Positions 36,806-45,183 of a stretch of 64,000 nucleotides of DNA are shown piece after piece. The translations under genes were made by a program, and so were the position numbers. Source of the DNA: Anaerostipes hominis (ex Lee et al. 2021) (GTDB lineage: Bacteria > Bacillota > Clostridia > Lachnospirales > Lachnospiraceae); NCBI RefSeq assembly GCF_002270485.1, contig NZ_NQOG01000004.1, positions 62,001 to 126,000 of the forward strand. Reading direction: 5' to 3'. The notes beneath the pieces are model-generated. The model was not told the DNA's origin. It ran no database searches and was given only the letters and a program-made list of their open reading frames with translations. Within the stretch, counting starts at the first letter, position 1; every line of letters begins with the position of its first letter.

Positions 36806-36945
36806 CACGCAAAAGCCGCTGGGTTACTCCCTGTTTATATGCTATAATATGTAGTAATTGGACAACAATTTGCAGAATTATCTTTCTGCAGACCTTGAAA
36901 AAAGCCATGGAGCACAGCCGCAGCCGGTTATTAGGCGAATCAGAA

Positions 36946-37125
36946 ATGAATAAATTTATTGAAGCATTGACAAGCAAAAGTAAGAGTGCAGAACTGCCTG
37001 AAGAATATAATTATTTTGGAAAACTTGTCGGCAGCTGGAAACTCAATTATACTGACCACAGTCTGTCCTGTTCGGTTGTAGGAGAATGGTATATCAATGC
37101 TGAAATATATGCCGAGCGCACATAA
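36946..37125 (+). pseudogene. truncated remnant of a conserved small protein
   Basis: About 59 residues with EEYNYFGKLVGSWKLNY and CSVVGEW. This resembles the N-terminus of a family of longer clostridial proteins, as I recall them, in which GEWHFSWVL would continue. Here the match ends at GEWY and the frame closes 10 residues later, so the 3' part is lost. There is no good ribosome binding site. The frame stays open upstream to a TTG at 36895. The deletion end lies only about 10 bases from the long inverted repeat at 37137. A short genuine gene cannot be excluded. Confidence 0.5.
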
Positions 37126-37136
37126 TTTCCATAGAA

Positions 37137-37181
37137 CAAAGTTGTCAAGCCCCTCAATCTTTGAGGGGCTTGACAACTTTG
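37137..37181. repeat. perfect 21-bp inverted repeat with 3-base loop
   Basis: CAAAGTTGTCAAGCCCCTCAA, TCT, then its exact complement. No T run of terminator length follows on either strand. The perfect symmetry suggests a repeat element or the end of a lost mobile element rather than a plain terminator. Confidence 0.8.
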
Positions 37182-37228
37182 CGCGCCAGCCTAGCCCGAA
37201 GTGTCATAATGAAAGAACTGAAACTCAC

Positions 37229-37265
37229 GCCCGGCATGCTTCGTGAATCAAACGCGGGCTTTTTT
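37229..37265 (+). terminator. terminator-like hairpin, orphan
   Basis: GCCCG and CGGGC flank a 21-base loop and are followed by six T on the plus strand. No intact plus-strand gene precedes it; it may belong to the truncated gene or to a lost element. The stretch 37182-37228 shows nothing else. Confidence 0.4.
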
Positions 37266-37270
37266 ACACA

Positions 37271-37732
37271 TTAAAAGTTCTTCAGGATGCTCTCCGCACC
37301 TGACGGTATCTTAAAATTCAGCCGAAGGTTCAGGATTTCCGCGGATGCATAGGTACTGTCTTTGTAAAAGGTCAGAGATACCATCTTCTTCATGCTGCTC
37401 TCTGAATCCCCATTGAGTTTCTTTGTTCCTGCCTGATACAGGTCACACCGATATACGGCCTTCTCTTCATCCGGTATGGTTTTTACGGTCTTCCAGTCAT
37501 CAATCCTAAGCTCATCGATCAATTTTTGGATACCATCTTTATTCTTCAGCACAGCAATCGTTTTCCGGTCCTTGCAGGATATGATTTCAATCTTCTGCGC
37601 TTTGCTGACCTGGCTGATATCGTCCTGCCTGCTTGTCACTTTGATCTGGCTTTTCTGCTTCCTGACAGAACATCCCTGGAACACACCGATGCTCAGGATA
37701 AGAACTGCTGTCAAACAAAATATCTTTTTCAT
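37271..37732 (-). CDS. putative lipoprotein, unknown function
   Basis: A 153-residue secreted lipoprotein: a basic start MKKIFCL, a hydrophobic helix and lipobox VFQGC with the lipidated cysteine at about residue 21. The mature part is lysine-rich and small, with no domain I recognise. The start at 37732 is chosen because GGAGG lies 7 bases upstream. It follows hisF by 30 bases, probably at the end of that transcript, but this gives no functional clue. Confidence 0.78.
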   Translation of the reverse strand: MKKIFCLTAVLILSIGVFQGCSVRKQKSQIKVTSRQDDISQVSKAQKIEIISCKDRKTIAVLKNKDGIQKLIDELRIDDWKTVKTIPDEEKAVYRCDLYQAGTKKLNGDSESSMKKMVSLTFYKDSTYASAEILNLRLNFKIPSGAESILKNF

Positions 37733-37762
37733 ATCTATTCCTCCCACATCATGTCAATAAAA

Positions 37763-38524
37763 TCACCTGCGCATGCTGAGACCTCTGTCAGCCAGATAAT
37801 CTTTTAACTCCATGATTTCCAGCTCTTTGAAATGAAACAGGGATGCCGCCAGAGCCGCATCTGCTTTTCCTTCTGTCAGGGTGTCGTAGAAATGTTCCTT
37901 TGTTCCGGCACCTCCCGACGCGATCACAGGAATATCTACAGTCTCTGCAATTGCACTGGTCAGCTCATTGTCATATCCTGCCTTCGTGCCGTCACAGTCC
38001 ATACTGGTCAGAAGGATTTCTCCGGCGCCGCGGTGTTCTGCTTCAGCCGCCCAGGAAACGGCATCCAGTCCTACATCAATCCTTCCTCCGTTTTTATAAA
38101 CATTCCATCCGGTGCCGTCTTCCCGGCGTTTTGCATCAATTGCCACGACCACGCACTGGCTGCCGAATTTATCTGCCGCGTCGCTGATCAGGTCCGGGGT
38201 GTTGATGGCAGAAGAATTGATGGAAATCTTATCAGCCCCTTCTCTGAGAATTGCCCTGAAATCATCTACCGTTCGGATTCCTCCGCCCACTGTAAACGGA
38301 ATAAAAACTGTCTCTGCTACTTTTCTCACCATATCGATCATAATATTTCTCGCATCGGAGGACGCCGTAATATCCAGAAATACCAGCTCATCAGCTCCAG
38401 CCTTGTCATAGGCCGCACCAATGGCAACCGGATCTCCCGCATCGATCAGATTTACAAAATTGACCCCTTTTACTACACGGCCGTTATGTACGTCCAAACA
38501 TGGAATGATTCGTTTTGTATGCAT
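37763..38524 (-). CDS. hisF: imidazole glycerol phosphate synthase, cyclase subunit
   Basis: Forms the synthase with HisH in histidine synthesis; the product AICAR also feeds purine synthesis. The barrel motifs are plain: [20 protein letters not shown] (catalytic aspartate D9-type position), [15 protein letters not shown] and [10 protein letters not shown]. The length of 253 residues is normal. GAGGAAAGG lies before the ATG. Only hisH and hisF are present here; other his genes must lie elsewhere. Confidence 0.97.
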   Translation of the reverse strand: MHTKRIIPCLDVHNGRVVKGVNFVNLIDAGDPVAIGAAYDKAGADELVFLDITASSDARNIMIDMVRKVAETVFIPFTVGGGIRTVDDFRAILREGADKISINSSAINTPDLISDAADKFGSQCVVVAIDAKRREDGTGWNVYKNGGRIDVGLDAVSWAAEAEHRGAGEILLTSMDCDGTKAGYDNELTSAIAETVDIPVIASGGAGTKEHFYDTLTEGKADAALAASLFHFKELEIMELKDYLADRGLSMRR

Positions 38525-38536
38525 GTCCCTTTCCTC

Positions 38537-39142
38537 CTACAGTGAAATAAAATTCTTTAAAATCTGAAGACCTACCGTGCTGCTTTTCTCCGGATGGAAC
38601 TGGCACGCAAATAGGTTGCCTTTTTCCACAGAAGCATGGATCACCTCCGAATACTCTGTGGTCGCCGCAACAATATCCGGTTCCGAAGCTTTCAGATAAT
38701 ACGAATGAACAAAGTATACATAAGGATCTTCCGGCACACCTTCAAACAGCCTTGCTCCCGCTTTTATCTTCAGGTTATTCCATCCCATATGAGGAATTTT
38801 TAACCCATCCTTTTTGGGGATCTTTACGATCTCACCTTTTAAAAGGCCCAAGCCCTCAACACCCGGCGCTTCTTCACTCTTTTCAAACATGATCTGCTGA
38901 CCCAGACAGATCCCCAGAAAAGGAATTCCTTGCTCTGCAACCTGATGGATCGTGTCCGCCAGTCCATACTGATGAAGCTTTTCCATGGCATCTCCGAAAG
39001 CACCGACTCCCGGAAGGATGACGTGGGTGCTTCCTAAGATCTGTTTCCTATCTCTCGTAATCACCGCATCTTCACCCAGAAACTGGATTGCTTTTTCAAC
39101 GCTTCTAATATTTCCTGCATCATAGTCAATAATCGCTACCAT
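38537..39142 (-). CDS. hisH: imidazole glycerol phosphate synthase, glutaminase subunit
   Basis: Class I glutamine amidotransferase feeding ammonia to HisF. The catalytic triad is visible: the cysteine in LGICLGQQIMFE, and the histidine and glutamate in CQFHPEKSS. The length of 201 residues is normal. It lies 12 bases before hisF and 3 bases after the sirtuin-like gene, so all three are one transcript. Confidence 0.97.
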   Translation of the reverse strand: MVAIIDYDAGNIRSVEKAIQFLGEDAVITRDRKQILGSTHVILPGVGAFGDAMEKLHQYGLADTIHQVAEQGIPFLGICLGQQIMFEKSEEAPGVEGLGLLKGEIVKIPKKDGLKIPHMGWNNLKIKAGARLFEGVPEDPYVYFVHSYYLKASEPDIVAATTEYSEVIHASVEKGNLFACQFHPEKSSTVGLQILKNFISL

Positions 39143-39145
39143 ATC

Positions 39146-39928
39146 CTACCTCTCAATTTCAAGAAAATCTTTGCTGTCCATCTTTACTGCATCTGCTTTT
39201 CCCTTCAGTTCCTCACCTACCTGATATAAAGTGCGGTTGACCCTTACCATATAGGCTTTCTCATTATAAAAAGCCATCTTCTCAAACGGCCACCGAAACA
39301 GGCTCGGCACTCCAAAGCCTTCTCCCAGTTCCAGAATGAAAAGCTTCTTGTTCAGTGTAGTCTGAAGCCATTTTGTATACGCTGCCCAGCTGTTCAGATA
39401 AGCTCCCTCAATATACGTACTCTTCGTATCCTCGGTACGTATATTATAGATCAATGGCTCACCGCATTTTGGACACTCCAGGTGCTCAATCTCTCCAGTA
39501 GTCTCATAGTGGCGGATCAAATCTTCAAGGCCCGGTTTAGCCGGATACAGCTGTTCACTGCACGGCTCTTTACACTGAAAAAAGTCTCCGTTTCCGCACG
39601 GGGCAACCAGACGGTTTTTATCCAGAGCAGAATGGAAAATGAGGCCGTCATTATTGCTCGTGATTACAAAATAATCCTTTTGATCTAATACCTCCTCCAA
39701 ATTCTTAAAATAAGGAACCTGGGAGAGATTCAGCAAATGGTGCCTTTCATACACCTGGCTCATCCATGCGGCATCCCTGTCTTCTTCATCCATCCTCAAA
39801 AGCTTCTGGTAATGCTCATTTTGTATCTCTGTTTCAAAATCCATTAACTCATATGCGCTAAGTTCCGGTCCAATTCCCACCAAAACCAGATCCGCATCCT
39901 GTATCCTGCTAACATAATCCTTTAACAT
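39146..39928 (-). CDS. divergent Sir2-fold protein (class M / SirTM-like)
   Basis: A 260-residue NAD-binding Sir2-type protein. The motifs are altered: GIGPELS (18-24) for the GAGxS loop, ITSNNDG (89-95) for TQNxD, and APCGN (109-113) where sirtuins have the catalytic HG, so the histidine is replaced by C111. Four cysteines (C119, C123, C152, C155) can hold zinc. LGEGFGVPSLFRWPFE near residue 201 resembles, from memory, the C-terminal motif of SirTM ADP-ribosyltransferases. The start at 39928 is chosen for AAGGAG 6 bases upstream. It precedes hisH, and no macrodomain gene is next to it. Confidence 0.72.
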   Translation of the reverse strand: MLKDYVSRIQDADLVLVGIGPELSAYELMDFETEIQNEHYQKLLRMDEEDRDAAWMSQVYERHHLLNLSQVPYFKNLEEVLDQKDYFVITSNNDGLIFHSALDKNRLVAPCGNGDFFQCKEPCSEQLYPAKPGLEDLIRHYETTGEIEHLECPKCGEPLIYNIRTEDTKSTYIEGAYLNSWAAYTKWLQTTLNKKLFILELGEGFGVPSLFRWPFEKMAFYNEKAYMVRVNRTLYQVGEELKGKADAVKMDSKDFLEIER

Positions 39929-39977
39929 ATGCCGCTCCTTTGCTTCCATGTGAAATATCCACTATTTTATCACATTT

Positions 39978-41456
39978 TCAGGCATTTGCACAATCCACAT
40001 CGAAGTAAAATTCAACGCCTCCCTCCACGTTGGCCACTCCATATTGTTTGCCATGGGCCTTCATGGTTGCGGCTACAATGGACAGTCCGATGCCGCTGCC
40101 TCCATATTCTCTCGTTCTTGCCTTATCCACTTTATAAAATTTCACCCAGAGCTTATCCAGATCTTCTTCCGGTATATGGCTTCCGGAGTTAAACACGGTC
40201 ACCCTGAGATCATTCTCTATCCGTTTAAAGGAAATAGCAATCCTGCCGTTTTTTAAAACATGGTTTCTGGCATTGCTCAGATAGTTTCCAAATACTTCCT
40301 CCATCATAAACTCATCGGCCCATACATAGGTGGGCGGTTCATGAAATTCAACCGTAATATTTTCTTTCTGGAAAAAGATTGTGTTTGCAGAGAGCATATT
40401 CTGGATCAGCTCCTGAATATTGAACCGCTCCATGCTGACCTGGTGATTGCCAAACTCGATCTGGTTTAACGTCAGAAGTTTCTGTACCATTCGGTTCATC
40501 TTCTTGGCTTCGTCCGCGATCACATCACAGTAAAATTCACGGCTCTCCTCATCCGCTGAGACATTGTCTTTCAGGCCTTCCGCATATCCCTGGATCAGGG
40601 CAATCGGTGTTTTCAGCTCATGGGAGACATGAGATAAAAACTCCGTTCTCATCTCGTCAATCTGAACCTTTTGCTCGATGTCCTGGCGCAGCTCATTATT
40701 GGCTGTTTTGAGCTCCGAGATCGTGTACTCAAGCTTTGAGGAGAGTTCATTTAAACTCTCACCAAGATGCCCCAGTTCATCTTCACCGCAGTCTATGACC
40801 TTCACGTCAAAATCCAGATTGCTCATCCGGTTTGCAGCCGCAGCCATTTCTTCAATGGGCTTTGTAAACTGCTTGCTGTAAATATACATGGCGATTCCCC
40901 CGGCCACGATCAAAACAGCTCCCACGTAGGCAGTAAATCTCCCGGACAGCACCGCACTGGTCTGTATGCTTTCCATCGGAGTGTTGATCACCACGGCATA
41001 GCCGTTGTCAAAATATCCGAGAAGATTGATGCTGGTCCCGGTGGATTCCTTGTCGGACCCGCTCACTACGGCATAACCTTTTTCACTGATCTGCCTCTTA
41101 ATCTTTCTCATATCCTCCAGCGTGCTGATCATGTCATTGTACATGAGCCCCTGTTTCCCCTCAGACGAATATATAACCTGTCCGTTTTCGTTGTTAACGA
41201 TCAGCATCCGGTAATTAGACTCTCTGACGATTTTTGATATCTTATAGGAATTATTATCGGCGCCTTTTGTATTGAGCAGCTGGTTGATAGAGTCATAAAC
41301 CTGTGTGATATTCTTTTTTTCCTTAAACACATAGTATGGTTCGATCATCAGGATGTTAATACAGATAGACAGAAGAATGGTGGATGCCATAATCACGATC
41401 AGCACCAGCGTCATTTTTACTTTGATGGATTGATTCTTCAGTATCTTTTCTTTCAC
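39978..41456 (-). CDS. sensor histidine kinase
   Basis: Membrane kinase of 492 residues: a helix at about 14-36, an extracellular sensor (40-170), a second helix (about 174-194), HAMP (to about 245), a HisKA domain with phospho-acceptor H279 in SHVSHELKTPIALIQGYAEG, and an ATPase domain ending with GSGIGLSIVAATMKAHG. The start is a GTG directly after the regulator's TAA stop, so the two are translationally coupled. The signal is unknown. Confidence 0.93.
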   Translation of the reverse strand: MKEKILKNQSIKVKMTLVLIVIMASTILLSICINILMIEPYYVFKEKKNITQVYDSINQLLNTKGADNNSYKISKIVRESNYRMLIVNNENGQVIYSSEGKQGLMYNDMISTLEDMRKIKRQISEKGYAVVSGSDKESTGTSINLLGYFDNGYAVVINTPMESIQTSAVLSGRFTAYVGAVLIVAGGIAMYIYSKQFTKPIEEMAAAANRMSNLDFDVKVIDCGEDELGHLGESLNELSSKLEYTISELKTANNELRQDIEQKVQIDEMRTEFLSHVSHELKTPIALIQGYAEGLKDNVSADEESREFYCDVIADEAKKMNRMVQKLLTLNQIEFGNHQVSMERFNIQELIQNMLSANTIFFQKENITVEFHEPPTYVWADEFMMEEVFGNYLSNARNHVLKNGRIAISFKRIENDLRVTVFNSGSHIPEEDLDKLWVKFYKVDKARTREYGGSGIGLSIVAATMKAHGKQYGVANVEGGVEFYFDVDCANA

Positions 41457-42134
41457 TTACTCCTGCACCTCGAACTTGTAGCCCATTCCCCATATCGTGC
41501 GGATATATGCTCCTTTGCTTCCCATTTTATTTCTGAGTTTTTTTACATGGGTATCAATGGTCCTGGCATCTCCGAAATAATCATAATTCCACACCTGATT
41601 CAATATGTTTTCCCTTGTGAGTGCCCGTCCTTCATTTTTCATAAAGTAGGACAGAAGTTCAAATTCTTTAAAACTCAGATCAATGCTCTTATCATTGATG
41701 GTAACCATATGGGCTGCTTCATCCAGAACAATCCCGCCGGCTTTCAGCACTTCTCCGTCCTGCTGTCTGGTCCTCCTTAAAATAGCTTCAATCCTGGCCA
41801 CTAAAATCTTCGGACTGAACGGCTTCGATATATACTCATCCACTCCCAAGTCAAAGCCCTGAAGCTCATCGTTTTCCTGATCTTTGGCCGTCAGCATGAT
41901 GATGGGTACTTCGGAAACTTTCCGTATCTCCCTTACAACTTCCCATCCGTCCATCCGGGGCATCATCACGTCTAAAACGAGCAGATCAATCCCTTTAGTG
42001 GAAAAAAACACATCCACTGCCTCTTCCCCGTCTCCTGCCTCCAGCACCTGATATCCTGCCCGGTTTAAGAAATCCTTTACCAGTTTGCGCATCCTGCTCT
42101 CATCGTCAACTACTAATATTTTAAGATCATTCAT
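41457..42134 (-). CDS. OmpR family response regulator
   Basis: Receiver domain with acidic pocket D10/D11 and phosphorylation site D55 (LLVLDVMMPRMDGWE), followed by a winged-helix DNA-binding domain ending in RTIWGMGYKFE. The start at 42134 is chosen because GGAGG lies 7 bases upstream; a longer reading to 42167 is rejected. It forms a two-component pair with the kinase gene, and the transcript may continue into the sirtuin-hisHF genes 49 bases on. Confidence 0.94.
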   Translation of the reverse strand: MNDLKILVVDDESRMRKLVKDFLNRAGYQVLEAGDGEEAVDVFFSTKGIDLLVLDVMMPRMDGWEVVREIRKVSEVPIIMLTAKDQENDELQGFDLGVDEYISKPFSPKILVARIEAILRRTRQQDGEVLKAGGIVLDEAAHMVTINDKSIDLSFKEFELLSYFMKNEGRALTRENILNQVWNYDYFGDARTIDTHVKKLRNKMGSKGAYIRTIWGMGYKFEVQE

Positions 42135-42203
42135 CAAGGTTCCTCCTGCGGTTATATTCCAATTCACTATGTATAGTTTACCACAGGATTATGATAAAAT
42201 TGT

Positions 42204-42239
42204 GAAAAAAAGACATCAGCACTGAAAATACTGATATCT
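42204..42239 (-). terminator. intrinsic terminator after the DUF368 gene
   Basis: AGATATCAG/CTGATGTCT stem (one G-T), an 11-base loop and a T run leftward. It separates the DUF368 gene from the two-component system. Confidence 0.75.
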
Positions 42240-42259
42240 CTTTCTCTTACATGATTTTT

Positions 42260-43165
42260 CTATTCTGCCTCAGATACTCCAGCCGCTGCTTCCTGTCTGT
42301 CAGACATAGCCTTCAGTTTCTGCAGTCCAAAGATAATTACCCCGCCGATGATGAAAAACAGGATACTGAAACTTCCTGATGTCAGTGCAGGTTTTGGAAC
42401 TTCCAGTGTGGTCGGTCCCATGACAATAGCATAAAGAGATCCGATCATCATTCCGATGATGAAATATACCATCTGCGACCGGAACTTTTCAAGGCAGGTA
42501 CGGATCAGCTTTACGACTGACGCAATCCCGCACAGGATGCCGCAGCCAAAAATCAGAATCACCGGAAAATAAGCCGTGTTAAAATTCATGGCTTCTTTCA
42601 CTGCCGAGATAATCGGCACATACAGGCCGAAGATCAAAAGCATGGTAGAGCCTGAGATTCCCGGCAGGACCATGGCCGAAATGGCAATCATGGCCACGAG
42701 GAAAATATAGATTCCCAGTCCCAGCTTTAAATGCTCCACACTCACATTCATGCCCTTGCCGGATGCCGGATTAAAATAGGTGATCGCTGCCACCATGACA
42801 ACTCCGAGCAGAGCAAACACAGCGTTGCCGTATTTATCTTTCAGACAGTCCTTTTCTTCAGACCAGATGATCGGTATAGCAAAAATAATCAGTCCTAAGA
42901 ACAGGGAACTGATCTCATAAATCCTGTCACTGAAAATACCGGCCAGCACAGAAACCGCTGCCCCAAAGCCAACGACCCAGCCAATCCCGATGCGCAGCAA
43001 GAACTTCAAAGCCTCTATCTTTTTTTGTTTATTTCCTGTAATTAAATCGTCTAGCGATGAGATAAAATGGTCATAGAAACCGAGCAGAAAAGCCACGGTC
43101 CCGCCGGATACCCCCGGCACGCTGTCGGCTAATGCCATACAAAATCCCCGAATAAAATTTAGCAT
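42260..43165 (-). CDS. DUF368 polyprenyl-phosphate transporter (PopT-like)
   Basis: Polytopic membrane protein (301 residues, about 8 helices) of the DUF368 family, shown in other bacteria to recycle undecaprenyl phosphate across the membrane for cell-wall synthesis. The family opening FCMALADSVPGVSGGTVAFL and the matching second repeat MVLPGISGSTMLLIFG are both present. The start at 43165 is chosen for AAAGGAG upstream; the longer reading to 43240 has no such site. It is a single-gene unit. Confidence 0.9.
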   Translation of the reverse strand: MLNFIRGFCMALADSVPGVSGGTVAFLLGFYDHFISSLDDLITGNKQKKIEALKFLLRIGIGWVVGFGAAVSVLAGIFSDRIYEISSLFLGLIIFAIPIIWSEEKDCLKDKYGNAVFALLGVVMVAAITYFNPASGKGMNVSVEHLKLGLGIYIFLVAMIAISAMVLPGISGSTMLLIFGLYVPIISAVKEAMNFNTAYFPVILIFGCGILCGIASVVKLIRTCLEKFRSQMVYFIIGMMIGSLYAIVMGPTTLEVPKPALTSGSFSILFFIIGGVIIFGLQKLKAMSDRQEAAAGVSEAE

Positions 43166-43228
43166 ACTGACTCCTTTGTTATAAGAACACATACAAATGC
43201 TGGAATCTGTTCCAACACAACTTTTAGT

Positions 43229-43237
43229 ATTATAGCA
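43229..43237 (-). promoter_or_regulatory. extended -10 promoter for the DUF368 gene
   Basis: TGC-TATAAT, an extended -10 element, with a weak -35. It lies about 65 bases upstream of the ATG. Confidence 0.4.
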
Positions 43238-43344
43238 CACGTTATGTAAAATAAAAAGTAAGAAAATCTTAAAGATTTATGAAACTATGTCTTTCTTTTG
43301 GCTTTTATGATAGTATATTATTACGAATATGAAGGAGGTTCTAT

Positions 43345-44229
43345 ATGATAAAATTAATTTCATCCGACATGGACGGAACACTGCTGGACAGCTACCGCCA
43401 GATCACTCAGGTCAATATCGATGCGATCCGCACACTCCAGGAAAGCGGCATCGAATTTATGATCAACACAGGACGCGAATACCAGAATGTGATAGATATT
43501 TTAGGAAAAGCAGGCCTTGAATGCGACATGATCTGCAGCAACGGCTCCTGCGGTTATGATAAAGAAGGAAACCTGCTGTTTGAACACTCCATTCCGACAG
43601 AGACGGTAAAACAGATCCTCGGGGTATTTCACGAATCCGGCCTGGTTCCGACACCATTTTCCCAGATGGGCCGTATTTCCCTGCTTTCCAGAGAGGAATT
43701 AAAAAAATATACGAAAGAAGTCATGATTCCATCCATGCAGATCAATCATCCCGACTTTGTGTATACAGATGAAGAATTTGAAGATTTAATCAGCCAGGTT
43801 ACCTATGTAGACGGCGAGGCCGGACTGTTCGACAGCGAACACAGGGTTTTAAAGTTCATTTCCCAGTCAACAGAGCCTGATGCGCTGTTAAGGCTCAGGG
43901 CAGAATTAGAAAAAATCCCGGGACTTGCCGTAGTGTCCACCGTACCTACGGATATTGAGATCACCTCCTCAGAAGCCCAGAAAGGGATCGGCCTGATGGA
44001 CTATGCCAAGCGAAAGGGACTGGTTCCGGATGAAATCGTTGCCATCGGAGACAGCGAAAATGACTATTCCATGCTCTCCATTCCGGGGATTCATTCCGTT
44101 GCCATGGCAAATGCCACGGAGGCCATCAAAAATATCTGTGTCTATCAGACCCGTGCCAATACGAAGGACGGCATTGCCTATATCATCCGCTGCATTCTCG
44201 CAGACCGCGATAATTTTAAACTGACATAA
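43345..44229 (+). CDS. HAD superfamily (Cof-type) phosphatase
   Basis: A 294-residue hydrolase of the Cof/YidA subgroup. Motif I SSDMDGTLLDSYR carries the nucleophilic aspartate, the C2 cap lies in the middle, and motif IV VAIGDSENDYSML is near the end. Substrates in this group are sugar phosphates and related metabolites, not predictable here. GGAGG precedes the ATG. It stands alone, with a strong terminator after it. Confidence 0.92.
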   Translation: MIKLISSDMDGTLLDSYRQITQVNIDAIRTLQESGIEFMINTGREYQNVIDILGKAGLECDMICSNGSCGYDKEGNLLFEHSIPTETVKQILGVFHESGLVPTPFSQMGRISLLSREELKKYTKEVMIPSMQINHPDFVYTDEEFEDLISQVTYVDGEAGLFDSEHRVLKFISQSTEPDALLRLRAELEKIPGLAVVSTVPTDIEITSSEAQKGIGLMDYAKRKGLVPDEIVAIGDSENDYSMLSIPGIHSVAMANATEAIKNICVYQTRANTKDGIAYIIRCILADRDNFKLT

Positions 44230-44242
44230 AATACCGTTTTAT

Positions 44243-44286
44243 AAAAGAAGATCTGTAATCCCCTGAGAGGTTACAGATCTTCTTTT
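44243..44286. terminator. bidirectional terminator
   Basis: A perfect 16-bp stem AAAAGAAGATCTGTAA/TTACAGATCTTCTTTT with a 12-base loop. It serves the HAD gene on one strand and the iscR-to-PF06541 operon on the other. Its outer bases overlap the stop of the leftward gene. Confidence 0.88.
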
Positions 44287-45160
44287 ATTTTATCTTCATC
44301 CGCTTTTTCAGTTCATCCAGTGCCTCTTTATATCTGCCGGAATTAAATGAAGGAAACGCATTCAAAAGTCTCCTGCTGGTCTGACTTTTCTTCTCCGCAA
44401 TCTCCTGATACCGGCTTTTCAGCTCTTCGATTCTCTGCTCCAGTTCTCCGCTGATCGTATCTTTCCGTTCTTTCAGACCTTCCGATACGGCATTTCTTTT
44501 TTCCACCAGTTCCTGGCCCGCCTCATCCAGCTTCTTTTTCGTCTCTTCCTGTTTTTCTACGGCAGACATGACACCAAGATAAATGTTTTCACCCAGCTGC
44601 TCTGAGATATTATGCAGTTCTTCTGCGATCTCACTCATTTTGCGCAGTCTCTGGTTCATCCTGAAGATGCCCGCCGCCGTTACCCAAAGATCGGCTATCA
44701 TGCCGGCCAAAAGCACAATGAGCAGGACACTGCCGAAGAGACTGGGTATCAATCCCACAAATTTGGTAATCAGAGGATGAACCACATAGACGATGAGCAT
44801 GCAGGCGGCACCCCAGATCAGTGAAAACGGAAGACAGATATATCCGTTTAAATTAAATGGCTGGTCCGAATAATCCCACCATCTGCTGTGGAAAATCTTC
44901 TCCAGCGCAAAGCCCGTGACCCACTCAATGGAAGATACGGCTGCGACAGAAGCAATGTACATGAAAAAAACATTGGACTTATACGGCATCAGCAAAGACA
45001 CCACAAATCCAACGCCGAATCCATAAACCGGACAAATGGGTCCGTTTAAAAACCCCCGGTTCACAAATTTTCTCTGCTTAAATGCAGCAAAAGCTACTTC
45101 GCTGCACCAGCCGAGAATTCCGTAAATAAAAAAATATGACAAAAAATAATATACACTCAT
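44285..45160 (-). CDS. PF06541-type membrane protein (putative ABC-transporter type IV)
   Basis: A 291-residue protein with about five membrane helices in the first 165 residues. It has the family sequences GILGWCSEVAFAAFKQRKFV and NGPICPVYGFG, then WVTGFALEKIFHSRWWDYS. A long helical, coiled-coil-like cytoplasmic tail (170-290) follows. The Pfam name is historical; transport has not been shown. It is the last gene of the iscR operon, 23 bases after mnmA. Confidence 0.85.
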   Translation of the reverse strand: MSVYYFLSYFFIYGILGWCSEVAFAAFKQRKFVNRGFLNGPICPVYGFGVGFVVSLLMPYKSNVFFMYIASVAAVSSIEWVTGFALEKIFHSRWWDYSDQPFNLNGYICLPFSLIWGAACMLIVYVVHPLITKFVGLIPSLFGSVLLIVLLAGMIADLWVTAAGIFRMNQRLRKMSEIAEELHNISEQLGENIYLGVMSAVEKQEETKKKLDEAGQELVEKRNAVSEGLKERKDTISGELEQRIEELKSRYQEIAEKKSQTSRRLLNAFPSFNSGRYKEALDELKKRMKIK

Positions 45161-45183
45161 ATTAAATTAAGCTCCCATCGGAA

